Shown in pieces: positions 12,213 through 22,145 of a DNA stretch of 64,000 nucleotides. The DNA comes from Physella acuta (Eukaryota; Mollusca; Gastropoda; Physidae). Position numbers and translations under genes: made by a program. Each line of letters begins with the position of its first letter. Position 1 is the first letter of the stretch. The DNA lies in assembly GCF_028476545.1 (NCBI RefSeq), contig NW_026732723.1, positions 162,966-226,965 of the forward strand, written 5' to 3'. The notes below the pieces were generated by a model that worked only from the letters and a program-made list of their open reading frames with translations, was not told the DNA's origin and ran no database searches.

Positions 12213-12671
12213 CATGTACACTAGAATGTGGTAACTACACAATTGTTTAAAATTCACTAAATATTTACAAGTGCTTAACTTAAATTACACCTCTTTGCAG
12301 TGGTTAAATTGTGCAATGTTTGAATCTTTGACTAACTATTACTTTCATAAACCATATGAGTGACAGCTCAACAATTACTGTGATAATGTGACAGATACTC
12401 GTGATACTATTTGTATCATGTCCCAAAGTCCTCTTGTATCCGGCGTGAACACGTGACAGGTTGCAGGACGCCGTCTTGTAGAAAAACCGAAAGCAAGAAT
12501 CCTTTATAATGCCCAGTAATTGCCCTTGGGCTTGCTTGCTGGCCGTAAAAAACTATAAAGAAAAGGATGAATGGATTTAAATTTAAAATAAAATTAAATT
12601 AAAGTTTCACACGTGCGGTAAAAATGGTGGTCTGGGAGAGACGTTTCCAATACATTTGTCGTTATTTGTTG

Positions 12672-12868
12672 CTAGCGATGGACACACCCACGCTAATGAT
12701 GTCTACACTCCCACGCTAATGATGTCTACACTCCCAGGCTAATGATGTCTACACTCCCACGCTAATGGTATCTCCACTCCCTTGCGTATGATGTCTACAC
12801 TCTCACACCACTGATGTCTAAGCCCCCACGCTAATGATATGCCTACGCTCCCACTCTAATGGTGTCTA
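12672..12868. repeat. Minisatellite, about 23-bp unit
   Basis: About eight degenerate copies of CTCCCACGCTAATGATGTCTACA; decay rises to the right. Shown here as a consensus: CCACGCTAATGATGTCTACA. Confidence 0.85.
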
Positions 12869-13366
12869 CTTGAAGCATATTTTATCTACATTAACTGTAC
12901 TTGTTTAGTGCAGTTATTAAATAGCCAATATATCTTTAAAACTCCGAACCATTCTTTTACTTTATCTCCCCTTAACATTTTAGCAGGCAGTTTAAAGGAA
13001 GAGAGTAAGGTTATAAATTAGAGTTATCGCCCCGTCCTTGAGGAATTGGTGGTGCTGGTATGAAGATAATCGAAGTAATGGAGTACAGATCAGACATTGA
13101 AGGCACTGGATGAACTTCTCCATACCTTGTGGGGGTAGACAGCAGTAATGCCATGTAGGGTGGGGTCGCTGGGGTGCAGAGGGGGGGGGGGGTAAGGTTT
13201 CTAAAAGAGAGTGGGTTGGGTTTTTTACCAACTCCTTCCACAACCTGACTGCAATAAGTAAATTTATTTGAATTTAAAACGACTAAACTAAACTAATTCA
13301 AATTGACTGTAGGCCCTACTGCTTAGAATACGTAGAGGATATCCATATATGTATTTAGATGTATGC

Positions 13367-13602
13367 CAGAGGCGTAGAAAGGGGGGGGGGGTACATATAT
13401 AACCGGGCGCCGACCTTAGAGGGCGCCAAAAATGGGTTGGAAAAACAAATTAAAATATCATTTTAGGTGCAGTTTTGCATGGGGGGGGGGGGGGGTGGGG
13501 GGTGGAAATGCAAAGTTTGAGGGGCTGTGCAAATGGAAAGTTTGAGGGGGCGCCAAATTGAAAGTTTGTTCCCGGGCGCCGGGAAGGGTTGCTACGCCTC
13601 TG
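13367..13602. mobile_element. hAT-type MITE, CAGAGGCGTAGC family
   Basis: A 236-bp element with left end CAGAGGCGTAGAAAGG and right end GTTGCTACGCCTCTG. The exact 8-bp duplication ATGTATGC lies on both sides (13359..13366 and 13603..13610). The inside has GGGCGCC motifs, G tracts, and two to three copies of TGCAAAT-GAAAGTTTGAGGGG, a small tandem core also seen in the copy at 57165..57458. Confidence 0.9.
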
Positions 13603-13610
13603 ATGTATGC

Positions 13611-14424
13611 TTACATAATTATACATTAAACATGATGGAATGTTTTTGTTACATTCTTGCTAAATGTACTTTTAAAGCTTTTGCAATTTCAAATAAAAAA
13701 TAAAAATACATCGACATTTATAATATAAACATCGTTACTTCAACTTAAAAACGTTTTTACTTCGTTAAAAAAATAATTACATCTTTTCAGCGAGCGCTGT
13801 TGTAAAAGTTGTGTAGTTGTAGCTGTTGTTTTGAATGTTGCTGTGCTGCTGTAAGTGCCTCTGTATTATTGCAGGTGTGTCTAAGTGTGTTGTGACAACT
13901 ACGACGCCAGCCGTTTGAATTAAGAAAGTGAGGGTTTAACCCCAACCTGCATCCGTCTAATCACGGAACCTAGACTCACCTCCCTAATTTGATGACGTCA
14001 CGGGCTCGTCTGCTGTACAGCAAACACGTGACCTGCCAGACGACGCCATTTTGTTTCTTTACCTTGTCAGTTTTAGCTCGCGTGACAGAGAACTTATCCT
14101 GGCTTATCTTGTACTTATCCTGGCTTATCTTGTATCCAGCCGACTTTATCCAAATTACATCTCCTCTCCGTTGTCCGTGTGTGAGCTCAGAGTGTACTCA
14201 CCATCAAGGGCACTGGCGCTATGCAAGGGTACGCGCAGGGCGAGACATTTCTCAGCGAGACTCGTGAGTAGATGGATGACACCGTTAACTGAGGAGGGGA
14301 GGGGGATTGGGGGTGGGGTCAGGGAATGATTGGGGATTAGTGGAGAGACGAGATCATGTATTGGATCTGGGAGGGAATAAGGGAGGGGGAGGGTCAGGGA
14401 TGGTGAGAGTGTGGTGAGCACGGA
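13611..14424. other. Spacer, nothing recognised
   Basis: AT-rich on the left, more GC-rich to the right; the short repeat CTTATCCTGGCTTATCTTGT is seen near 14095. Confidence 0.5.
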
Positions 14425-14640
14425 GAGGATCAAGGGGTCAGTGAGGTGATGAGGTAAGGGAACACGGAGGTGGTGAGGTGAGGGAACAAGGAGGTGATGA
14501 GGTAAGGGAACACGGAGGTGATGAGGTGAGGGAACAAGGAGGTGATGAGGTAAGGGAACAAGGGGGTGATGAGGTAAGGGAACAAGGAGGTGATGAGGTG
14601 AGGGAACACGGAGGTGATGAGGTGAGGGAACACGGAGTGA
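14425..14640. repeat. Minisatellite, 24-bp unit
   Basis: About nine copies of GGTGATGAGGTGAGGGAACA plus AGGA or CGGA. The unit is a multiple of three and stop-free in several frames, which explains the overlapping long frames on both strands here. Confidence 0.93.
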
Positions 14641-14704
14641 CAAGGGAGGTTATAAGAGAGAGTATCTAAGCCACCACTATAAAAGTAAGAACAGTTCACC
14701 TTTT

Positions 14705-14790
14705 AGACCCAGAGATCTACAGGGAAGTAGAGTATACGTGTTTCTTGACCTCGGCATATGGGGTGAGCCACCGCTATAATGGCTTTATAT
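14705..14790 (-). mobile_element. SINE 3' fragment
   Basis: Diverged reverse-strand match to the SINE end: GAAGTAGAG, then GACCTCGGCATATGGGG. The 5' half is missing. Confidence 0.5.
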
Positions 14791-15345
14791 CCCCAAAAAT
14801 ATCCTGCCACAAAGGCAGCCTCGATTAGCTTGTAACATTTCCGACATACCCATTTGATCTGGCCAGAAATAGCGATCTGTTTTTGGCTGTTTTTTTTTTT
14901 AACCAGGGGGGACAATCACCCACGCTGTCACACCCAACTAGCCTGGCAGATGGGACGCCATTTTTAAAAATATTAATTAGTTATTTTAATTTTTTTTCTT
15001 TTTACATTTCCGGTTTCATTCCTTGTCTGAGAGGAAATATATTTTTTTAAACCGCCAATTATGTTCACATACAAAGGTAAAAACAGTCGGAGTTTTATTT
15101 TTTTTATTTTCCTGTGACGCAGAAATCTTCACAATGAGATGCGTCATTTATTCTGGAATTACGATAGACTCAGACAAACATCTTTGGAATTATTGCTGGC
15201 TGAAAATATTTTTAAGATGTCGTTTTTTTGTATCAACAAAAAATAATAGGATGATTGCTAATTTACACACGTGTCTATTGAATCTCTGTCTATACATACA
15301 GATATATATTTCTACAAAATACCATTTTACATATATATATATATA

Positions 15346-16090
15346 TGTAACGAGTCCCCGAGTCTATCCTGCCGACAACGCCAAATGTAACGAGTCTCTG
15401 GCTACCCTGCCGACAACGCCAAATGTGACCTTCCCGAGTCTAACCACTCATTCCACACAACATTGACCACAGCATAGATACTCGAAGATGCAGGTTCATT
15501 ATTGATCCTTGTATTACATGAATCAAAGAATGCTTCACAATAATATAATGAATCAAGAGAGATGTTTCACAATAATAGTCTGAATCAACGGACCCCCAAC
15601 AGTCCTCACTAGGCTTCATCTAACTGAATACACATGTCTAACGTCCTTCTTAACACAATATAACCAACTTGATACTGCCACACAGACTCACTGATCGAAA
15701 GCGAGAGAGAGAGAGAGACTGACTGACCGCGAGTCTGACTGACTGACTGACTGACTGCGAGAGACACTGACTTTCTGAGAGACTGACTTTCTGAGAGAGA
15801 CCTCGAGCTCAGCCGTCGCCTTCCTTATATCCCCTTCATAATCGTACTCATATTCGGTCCTATCATAATCGTAATTGTAATCGATTCTAATCGTTACATC
15901 AGACTGTTAATTACGCCGCTTCTGTCGTACAGTCCGATTTTAATAAGCCACCTGCATCCTGTCACATCAAAGTTGACAGACCGTCCCTCGTATCGCTTCC
16001 CGAGATACTACGCCTTGGCATCAGCCAACACCTGCACTGTGACGTCAGACTGTAACACGTTATGTCTCTTGGTAACTTCCCCTAGTTACA
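15346..16090 (-). repeat. 3' LTR of the Ty3/Gypsy element
   Basis: This is the 745-bp partner of 21401..22145, with the same length and ends. The matching U5-side modules lie at 15346..15385 and 15386..15423. On its outer side it abuts an AT microsatellite (15331..15345), and on its inner side a purine-rich tract of the minus strand. Confidence 0.95.
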
Positions 16091-16109
16091 TCCACCCCTG
16101 CCTTTTTTT
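16091..16109 (-). promoter_or_regulatory. Polypurine tract
   Basis: Directly before the 3' LTR, the minus strand reads AAAAAAAGGCAGGGGTGGA, which is purine-rich with two pyrimidines. This is the expected place for the plus-strand DNA primer in LTR retroelements. The 190 bases between it and the pol stop hold nothing else I recognise. Confidence 0.7.
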
Positions 16110-16301
16110 GTGTGTTATCAACCACAAACAACGCTTGGCAGGTGCAGTCCTTCAAAGTCCATCGCACCACCGTAAAAAAAAAAATCCATTGTTCCACTCA
16201 CTGTCAATGTCGTCACATTCGTAAAAGATTGACAGTTATCCCTATTTCACATATCAAATGTGTCTACATCATCTTCCTCAGACACAAAACAGTTCTAGAA
16301 T

Positions 16302-19300
16302 TCACATCCACCTTTTTTCGTTTGGTGCCTTCACCAGTTCATTTGTATGACTTTTTGAACAGTCTGTTCTCATACCAGCGCGACCATGAAAGAATTGATG
16401 GTTGCTGACAAAAAATTTCGTATTCTTTCTGTTTCTCAAACTTCTCCGCGGACCACTTAACTGATGGTCTACTGTCTCTCTGCTTTTGGAGGGACCGGGA
16501 TCCTCCTTGTTGCCGGTATCCTCCCCTTGTGTATCGCTGTTGCGCTGTTGATGGTGACATGGTTCCGGGATGGGTATGTGAATTTCCGTTATAGTTTCCG
16601 GTTCCCTAATTGTCTTGGGTTTCCTTGTGTGTAACTGCTCTTCTTGACTATGACAATATTTCTTTAATTGAGCAATATTCGCCCACCGATCCGGTTTGGT
16701 GTGATCGATGGGTCTTATCTTAAAGGGGCCACCTGCTACTTTAGGCATATCCACGACTTGCCATATCTCCTGTCCCCAGAGGTCGTGGATTTTGTTTCTG
16801 CCTAACGGGTGGCTACGCAGTAATACCCTGTCGTTCAGTTTGAGTGGCGGGTCCTTTGTCTGTACCGGCGGTTCCCTTCGCCGTGCTTCATGTTCTAGTC
16901 TTTCCTGTACTACCCTGTACATTTCTCTAATTCGTCTCATATGTTCATTCACATATTCCAGTGCAGTGTATGAGCCAGTCATACTCTCCTTTTTTCCTAG
17001 GAACAAGTCAAGGGGGAGTCGAGCCTCCCGTCCGAACAGCAACATGTATGGCGAAAAGCCGGTTGTGGCATGGGGTGTGCAGTTGTATAGATATACCAAC
17101 TCTGGGAGAAAATCAGGCCAACGTTTTTTCTGTTCAGGTTCTAGAGTACGCAGCAAATCATGCATGCTGCGGTTGAACCGCTCGCACTGTCCGTTTCCTT
17201 TCGGATTAAATGTGGTTGTTCTAGATTTGTTGATCCCGTAGTGGCTGCACACTTGGTTAATTACTTCTGACTCAAAGGCCCTTCCTTGGTCAGAGTGTAA
17301 TTGTCTTGGTATGCCATATTTGATGAACCAATGTTCTATTAAGACCTTTGCCACTGTTTTGGCCGTCTGATCTCGTGTGGGCACCGCCACAGTCCATTTG
17401 GTGAAAACATCAGTCATTACCAACACATGTTCCGTCCCATCCGATGATTGCTCCAACGACGTAAAGTCCATAGCCACAATCTCTAGTGGTTTTGTCGCTA
17501 ATAGGTGTCCCGATGGCTGTCTCATTTTGACAACTGGCATTTTCGCATGCTGACACCTCACACAAGCCTCACAATGGCGTTTGACCTCCATTTCCATATT
17601 GGGCCAGTAACACCTTCGTCGTAATATTTTGTGCGTCCTGTCCTGACCCTGGTGTCCTGCCCTGTCATGTGCCAACCTTAGCACTTCTTCTCGTAATTGT
17701 CCAGGCACCACCACCTGGTGTATTGTCCCATCAATTTGGTCATGAATTCTCCGCATGAGAACACCATCCTTTATACTGAGACGGTCCCACTGACTCAGTA
17801 TTTTCTTTGTTTCTCGACCAAATTGTTCTCTTTCCCTTCTTCCTGGGAATTTTTGTTCCTGGACGTGTTTCAACAGCGGCTGTAAGCCACTATCCGTTCT
17901 CTGGGCATCTCTTATCTCTTTGTGATTAAGGCAACTAAAATCACCAATGTCCATATGTCCGGGCTCTGTGGAAATGTGCTCCACCCCGGTCTGCCCGTTT
18001 TGCATCACTTGCACCCCGTGAGGGATATCTGTTGACGCTCTGACCTCACATATTCCTGTCAGCGTTTCTTCCTCATCGCCCGGTCTCTCGTAAGGATTCC
18101 TTGATAAGGCGTCCGCATTGCCATTGGACCGCCCCGGGCGATATTTTATCTCTAGGTCAAAGAGTGCCAATTCTGCTGCCCATCGCTGTTCGATGGATCC
18201 CAACTTTGCTGTCTTTAGGTGACTCAAGGGGTTATTGTCAGTGTATACCACACATTTAGCACCTAATAGATAGTCCCTGAATTTTTCCGTCACAGCCCAT
18301 TTTAATGTCAAAAGTTCTAGTTTCATGGCGCTGTAATTTGTCATGTTCTTCTCTGATTCCTTCAGAGCTCGACTGGCATAAGCAATAACCCTGAAGCCTT
18401 GCTTTTGTTGTTGTGATAGCACAGCTCCCAGACCTTTAGAGCTGGCGTCAATTTCTAGCCGAAATGGTTTGTCAAAGTCTGCGTATCCTAATATCGGCGC
18501 CTCTGTCAAAGCCTTTTTCAATAGCTTAAACGAGTTCAGGCATTCCTCAGTCCATAATTCACCTATCAGTTGTGTTTCACCTTTCTTTTTCTCCTTACTG
18601 TGTTTCTTTGTCATTTTGTTTACCAAGTCATGCAATGGTGCGGCAATTTTTGCAAAACCAGGCACAAATTTTCTATAATAGGAAGCAAAGCCCAAGAATG
18701 ATCTGACCTCTACTGTAGTTGTTGGCTGTTTCCATTCTTTAACAGCTGCAATTTTATCTGGGTCAGTGGCGATGCCATCCGACGAAATCACGTAACCCAA
18801 AAAATGTACCGATTTCAGACCGAAGCAGCATTTGTCTGGGTTCAGCTTTACTCCTATCTCCCTAAGACGGAGAAACACTTGTTCTAATCTTTCTAGATGG
18901 TCCTCCCAAGTTTTTGAGTAAACCAGTATATCATCCAAGTACACCAACATTATTTGAAATAGAAAGTCACTCATAGCACTCTGCATTACTCGCTGGAATG
19001 TAGCAGGTGCATTAGTTAGACCAAACGGCATACGGGTCCACTCGTACAGTCCCAGTGGAGAAATAAATGCAGTTTTATGTTGATCGTTGGGGTGCATGGC
19101 CACTTGGTGGTAGCCACTAGCCAAATCCAAGGTAGAAAAAAATCTTGCTCCCCCCAACGCATCAAGACATTCATCAATACGAGGCAAGGGGAATGCATCC
19201 CTTCTTGTGATATTGTTCAATTTCCGGTAATCACAACACAGTCTTATCTCCCCTGACTTCTTTTTTACCACTACTATCGGTGCCGCATACGGGCTAGTGC

Positions 19301-20426
19301 TGGTTGTAATAATTCCCTTTTTTAGTAGATCGTTCAGGTGTGCCTTCACCGCAGAGTAGTGACTCGGTGGTAATCTTCGATAAGGTTGCGCCACCGGCTT
19401 GTCTTGTAGTAAGGGTATCTGGTGTTTTATTACTTCCGTGTAACCCAAATCACCCTCGTACGAGGCAAATATATCCCTGTACTTATTCAACAATTCATTT
19501 AGTTTTGGGTCCTCAGTTTCCGGGAATGTATGTGATCGGCCATCCTCTTTCTTCACCTCGGCCGTCACATTGACCGACCTAACTGTTACTTCATTACTGC
19601 TGGTATTGCTCAGTTCGATGCACTGTGCCGACTTTTGTACCTCGACGTTCTGTGGTACTCCTACCAGAGTGTTAGGCGGTATAAAAATTTCCTCATCCAA
19701 AACATTTGCCACTAGTCCTTGAACTAGTCCATTTTCCGCTGATGTGTATGTCCGCAGTAACACGACGCCTGCCCTCAGTGCGGCGCCACATGGTTCTATC
19801 ATCACATCACCATTCACACTTCTATCACCAATTTGTAATGTGATTGCCTTGACCGTGTTTGCCGGGACTGATATCCTTCCTCTGGTCTTGGCAAACCTGG
19901 CCAACTTGGATCCCCGACCTGGTGTGGTCGATCCGACAATATTTGTAAGAAATTCTGGCAACTGGCCAAGAATATTCATGCCCAACAGGCAAGGTATATT
20001 TGACACATTTGTCTCTAGGTTGTGTTTCGTAACGAACACCCCAACCTGCTTCAACCTATGTCCCGCCACCACGACATCCGCCAGAAAATAACCACAATAA
20101 GGAATGGTTAGTCCATTAGCTGCCGTCAGGCGCATGCATGTGTCAGACCTCAACCTATGGTCTTTTCCTTTCATCCATTTGGTGTAAAAATTTTCCGTGA
20201 TTGTCGTCACCTGGGAGCCTGTATCCACAATTGCCTTCACCGCGATGTCCCCAATCGTAATCACCATTTTGGGACAGACTCCCATCATTTTGCTTCTTGG
20301 GCCATAACCTCGCCCCTCTGTAGCCTGGCCCTGCCTTACAGAGGACGACCGTTTCCCTGGCAGTACCGTGCCATATGTCCGGGTTGTGAACAGGACAAGC
20401 AAATTGGTCGACCGTCGGCCGTCCAC
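16302..20426 (-). CDS. pol: Pol polyprotein: protease, RT, RNase H, integrase
   Basis: This 1374-residue frame lies in the -1 frame relative to gag. The reported Met is only the first in the frame, because translation is expected to enter by ribosomal frameshifting from gag. Domains in order: aspartic protease with DTG at about 68-70; reverse transcriptase at roughly 330-600 with YLDD at about 496-499; RNase H at roughly 640-775, with D660 (LEIDAS), E704 and D730 (YTDNN); integrase zinc-binding HHCC at about 920-958; integrase core with D987, D1046 and E1082, the DDE triad; then a basic C-terminal tail with a chromodomain-less, GPY-like region near 1195-1255. These enzymes copy the RNA to DNA and insert it in the genome. 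Length and order fit Ty3/Gypsy. Several shorter frames on the opposite strand and in other frames here are shadows. The frame looks open throughout. Confidence 0.96.
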   Translation of the reverse strand: MDGRRSTNLLVLFTTRTYGTVLPGKRSSSVRQGQATEGRGYGPRSKMMGVCPKMVITIGDIAVKAIVDTGSQVTTITENFYTKWMKGKDHRLRSDTCMRLTAANGLTIPYCGYFLADVVVAGHRLKQVGVFVTKHNLETNVSNIPCLLGMNILGQLPEFLTNIVGSTTPGRGSKLARFAKTRGRISVPANTVKAITLQIGDRSVNGDVMIEPCGAALRAGVVLLRTYTSAENGLVQGLVANVLDEEIFIPPNTLVGVPQNVEVQKSAQCIELSNTSSNEVTVRSVNVTAEVKKEDGRSHTFPETEDPKLNELLNKYRDIFASYEGDLGYTEVIKHQIPLLQDKPVAQPYRRLPPSHYSAVKAHLNDLLKKGIITTSTSPYAAPIVVVKKKSGEIRLCCDYRKLNNITRRDAFPLPRIDECLDALGGARFFSTLDLASGYHQVAMHPNDQHKTAFISPLGLYEWTRMPFGLTNAPATFQRVMQSAMSDFLFQIMLVYLDDILVYSKTWEDHLERLEQVFLRLREIGVKLNPDKCCFGLKSVHFLGYVISSDGIATDPDKIAAVKEWKQPTTTVEVRSFLGFASYYRKFVPGFAKIAAPLHDLVNKMTKKHSKEKKKGETQLIGELWTEECLNSFKLLKKALTEAPILGYADFDKPFRLEIDASSKGLGAVLSQQQKQGFRVIAYASRALKESEKNMTNYSAMKLELLTLKWAVTEKFRDYLLGAKCVVYTDNNPLSHLKTAKLGSIEQRWAAELALFDLEIKYRPGRSNGNADALSRNPYERPGDEEETLTGICEVRASTDIPHGVQVMQNGQTGVEHISTEPGHMDIGDFSCLNHKEIRDAQRTDSGLQPLLKHVQEQKFPGRREREQFGRETKKILSQWDRLSIKDGVLMRRIHDQIDGTIHQVVVPGQLREEVLRLAHDRAGHQGQDRTHKILRRRCYWPNMEMEVKRHCEACVRCQHAKMPVVKMRQPSGHLLATKPLEIVAMDFTSLEQSSDGTEHVLVMTDVFTKWTVAVPTRDQTAKTVAKVLIEHWFIKYGIPRQLHSDQGRAFESEVINQVCSHYGINKSRTTTFNPKGNGQCERFNRSMHDLLRTLEPEQKKRWPDFLPELVYLYNCTPHATTGFSPYMLLFGREARLPLDLFLGKKESMTGSYTALEYVNEHMRRIREMYRVVQERLEHEARRREPPVQTKDPPLKLNDRVLLRSHPLGRNKIHDLWGQEIWQVVDMPKVAGGPFKIRPIDHTKPDRWANIAQLKKYCHSQEEQLHTRKPKTIREPETITEIHIPIPEPCHHQQRNSDTQGEDTGNKEDPGPSKSRETVDHQLSGPRRSLRNRKNTKFFVSNHQFFHGRAGMRTDCSKSHTNELVKAPNEKRWM

Positions 20427-21208
20427 CGGAGCGATGGACCGGCGGGTCGCGGCCGTCCAACCTGTCTCTGTTTTGTCCCGTTCTTTTCCTGATTCTCAGC
20501 TGTTGACCTGCTTTCTAACCTCTCCAATCTTTGGTTAACCTTATCCAGGTGGGCCAACAGTTGAGCCATCATGGTTTCCACCGTGCCGGTCCCCGTGGGT
20601 GGGGATTGTTTCTGTTCCGGCACAGAGACTTTGTCCACCGAACAGTTCGATTGGTCCTCATCCTCGGACCTGCGGATCGCTGAGTTCCTGACCTGAAGGA
20701 AGGTCAACTGCGGGTCTTTGTGGACCTCCTCTTTCAACTCTCTCCTTAAGATCGGGGTTGCTAGCCCCTCGATGAACTGGTCCCTCAGTAGGCGTACATC
20801 AATGTCAGGTGTTTTGCCCTTTACCGAATCAAAGGCCCTGTTTATTCGTTGTGAATACTCCATCACACTCTCCGCCATTCTCTGCTTTAAGCCTACGAAC
20901 CCCGATAGCAGTTGCGATCCCGACCGTCTCTCCCCAAAGGTCTCCATAATTAGATCCAGCACCTTATCTGGATCTGATTGGACGGTTTTATCGTGGCATT
21001 TGACCTCTGCCCTAACCGTCTCTCCTATACTGCCCATCAGCAGTCTTAATCTTTCCTCTGGTGACATGCATCTCGAGGCCCAGGCCGCTTTGACCTCCTC
21101 ACTGAACCTGTTGGTTAAAGCTGGATCACCGTCCCCGTAAAATTTGTTAATGTGGGACTCTCTGGGCAGGACCACAATATGGGTCTGCTTCTCGTCCAGA
21201 GTAGACAT
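20336..21208 (-). CDS. gag: Gag polyprotein of the Ty3/Gypsy element
   Basis: This 290-residue frame is the element's structural (capsid/nucleocapsid) protein. The N-terminal two thirds are helical-looking and capsid-like, with the residues around 23-130 (FYGDGD, then an LL.G..GET segment and MEYSQR) resembling retrotransposon Gag capsid domains. A coiled-coil-like stretch follows near 210-235 (MMAQLLAHLDKVNQRLERLE). A basic segment precedes one CCHC zinc knuckle at about 270-283 (C-X2-C-X4-H-X4-C), the RNA-binding signature of Gag. The start at 21208 is the first Met after the 5' LTR and primer site, with a leader of about 190 bases. The 3' end overlaps pol by 91 bases, with pol in the -1 frame. 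It should act in the cytoplasm as the particle shell. The frame looks open throughout. Confidence 0.93.
   Translation of the reverse strand: MSTLDEKQTHIVVLPRESHINKFYGDGDPALTNRFSEEVKAAWASRCMSPEERLRLLMGSIGETVRAEVKCHDKTVQSDPDKVLDLIMETFGERRSGSQLLSGFVGLKQRMAESVMEYSQRINRAFDSVKGKTPDIDVRLLRDQFIEGLATPILRRELKEEVHKDPQLTFLQVRNSAIRRSEDEDQSNCSVDKVSVPEQKQSPPTGTGTVETMMAQLLAHLDKVNQRLERLESRSTAENQEKNGTKQRQVGRPRPAGPSLRWTADGRPICLSCSQPGHMARYCQGNGRPL
20351..20357 (-). promoter_or_regulatory. Candidate -1 frameshift site between gag and pol
   Basis: Minus-strand heptamer G GGA AAC, read in the gag frame, lies just before the gag stop and inside the gag/pol overlap. It fits the X XXY YYZ rule for programmed -1 frameshifting, and pol lies in exactly the -1 frame. 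This is a known way for the family to make Gag-Pol. I did not assess a downstream stimulatory structure. Confidence 0.7.
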
Positions 21209-21382
21209 TTTATTCCTTTAGTAAAAAAAAAGAGTTCTTTCTTACCGTGTGTGTATGAAAAAAATTTTCCTCGTTCCTCAATTTTCACTGTTCCTGAATG
21301 TCCGAATTCACACACACACTAAACACAGTTATGAACTAGGTTGACTATGGGTGCCTAAAGCGGCAAGTCTCGTTGAATTCAT

Positions 21383-21398
21383 CCTGATCGCAGCGCCA
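21383..21398 (-). promoter_or_regulatory. Primer-binding site
   Basis: Two bases inside the 5' LTR edge, the minus strand reads TGGCGCTGCGATCAGG, which would pair with a tRNA ending ...CGCAGCGCCA. The 7-base acceptor strand followed by G and CCA suggests a serine-type tRNA (G73), from memory. A tRNA gene set of the species would decide. Confidence 0.7.
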
Positions 21399-21400
21399 AA

Positions 21401-22145
21401 TGTAACGAGTCCCCGAGTCTATCCTGCCGACAACGCCAAATGTAACGAGTCTCTGGCTACTCTGCCGACAACGCCAAATGTGACCTTCCCGAGTCTAACC
21501 ACTCATTCCACACAACATTGACCACAGCATAGATACTCGAAGATGCAGGTTCATTATTGATCCTTTTATTACATGAATCAAAGAATGCTTCACAATAATA
21601 TAATGAATCAAGAGAGATGTTTCACAATAATAGTCTGAATCAACGGACCCCCAACAGTCCTCACTAGGCTTCATCTAACTGAATACACATGTCTAACGTC
21701 CTTCTTAACACAATATAACCAACTTGATACTGCCACACAGACTCACTGATCGAAAGCGAGAGAGAGAGAGAGACTGACTGACCGCGAGTCTGACTGACTG
21801 ACTGACTGACTGCGAGAGACACTGACTTTCTGAGAGACTGACTTTCTGAGAGAGACCTCGAGCTCAGCCGTCGCCTTCCTTATATCCCCTTCATAATCGT
21901 ACTCATATTCGGTCCTATCATAATCGTAATTGTAATCGATTCTAATCGTTACATCAGACTGTTAATTACGCCGCTTCTGTCGTACAGTCCGATTTTAATA
22001 AGCCACCTGCATCCTGTCACATCAAAGTTGACAGACCGTCCCTCGTATCGCTTCCCGAGATACTACGCCTTGGCATCAGCCAACACCTGCACTGTGACGT
22101 CAGACTGTAACACGTTATGTCTCTTGGTAACTTCCCCTAGTTACA
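21401..22145 (-). repeat. 5' LTR of the Ty3/Gypsy element
   Basis: This is a 745-bp LTR with the terminal inverted repeat TGTAAC/GTTACA. Read on the minus strand it has a TATA-like box near 21881..21885, then a GA/CT-rich stretch with GACT repeats. Its downstream (U5) end carries two tandem modules at 21401..21440 and 21441..21478. It nearly matches 15346..16090, with two differences. Confidence 0.95.
21879..21887 (-). promoter_or_regulatory. TATA-like box in the 5' LTR
   Basis: The minus strand has GATATAAGG about 265 bp into the 5' LTR, a plausible core promoter for the element's RNA. The same motif is at 15824..15832 in the 3' LTR. Transcription start was not determined. Confidence 0.45.

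Larger units (their letters stand above)
15346..22145 (-). mobile_element. Ty3/Gypsy LTR retrotransposon, looks whole, young
   Basis: A 6.8-kb element is bounded by two 745-bp direct LTRs, each starting TGTAAC and ending GTTACA. Its genes read on the minus strand, so the 5' LTR is at 21401..22145 and the 3' LTR at 15346..16090. Order on the minus strand: LTR, primer-binding site, gag, pol (protease, reverse transcriptase, RNase H, integrase), polypurine tract, LTR. Integrase lies after RNase H, which is the Ty3/Gypsy order rather than Ty1/Copia. No envelope gene is seen. By eye the LTRs differ at two positions, so the insertion is recent: at an assumed neutral rate of 1e-9 to 1e-8 per site per year this is about 0.1-1.3 million years. 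It sits in an (AT)n stretch; TATA flanks both ends and fits a 4-bp target duplication, though that is ambiguous in such sequence. I see no breaks in the two frames. The clade within Ty3/Gypsy is not decided. Confidence 0.96.

Noticed and set aside
16708-17241. 177-codon plus frame
   Set aside because: Antisense shadow of the integrase part of pol.
20155-20460. 101-codon minus frame across the gag/pol overlap
   Set aside because: It is in the third frame and lacks domain similarity; gag and pol explain the region.
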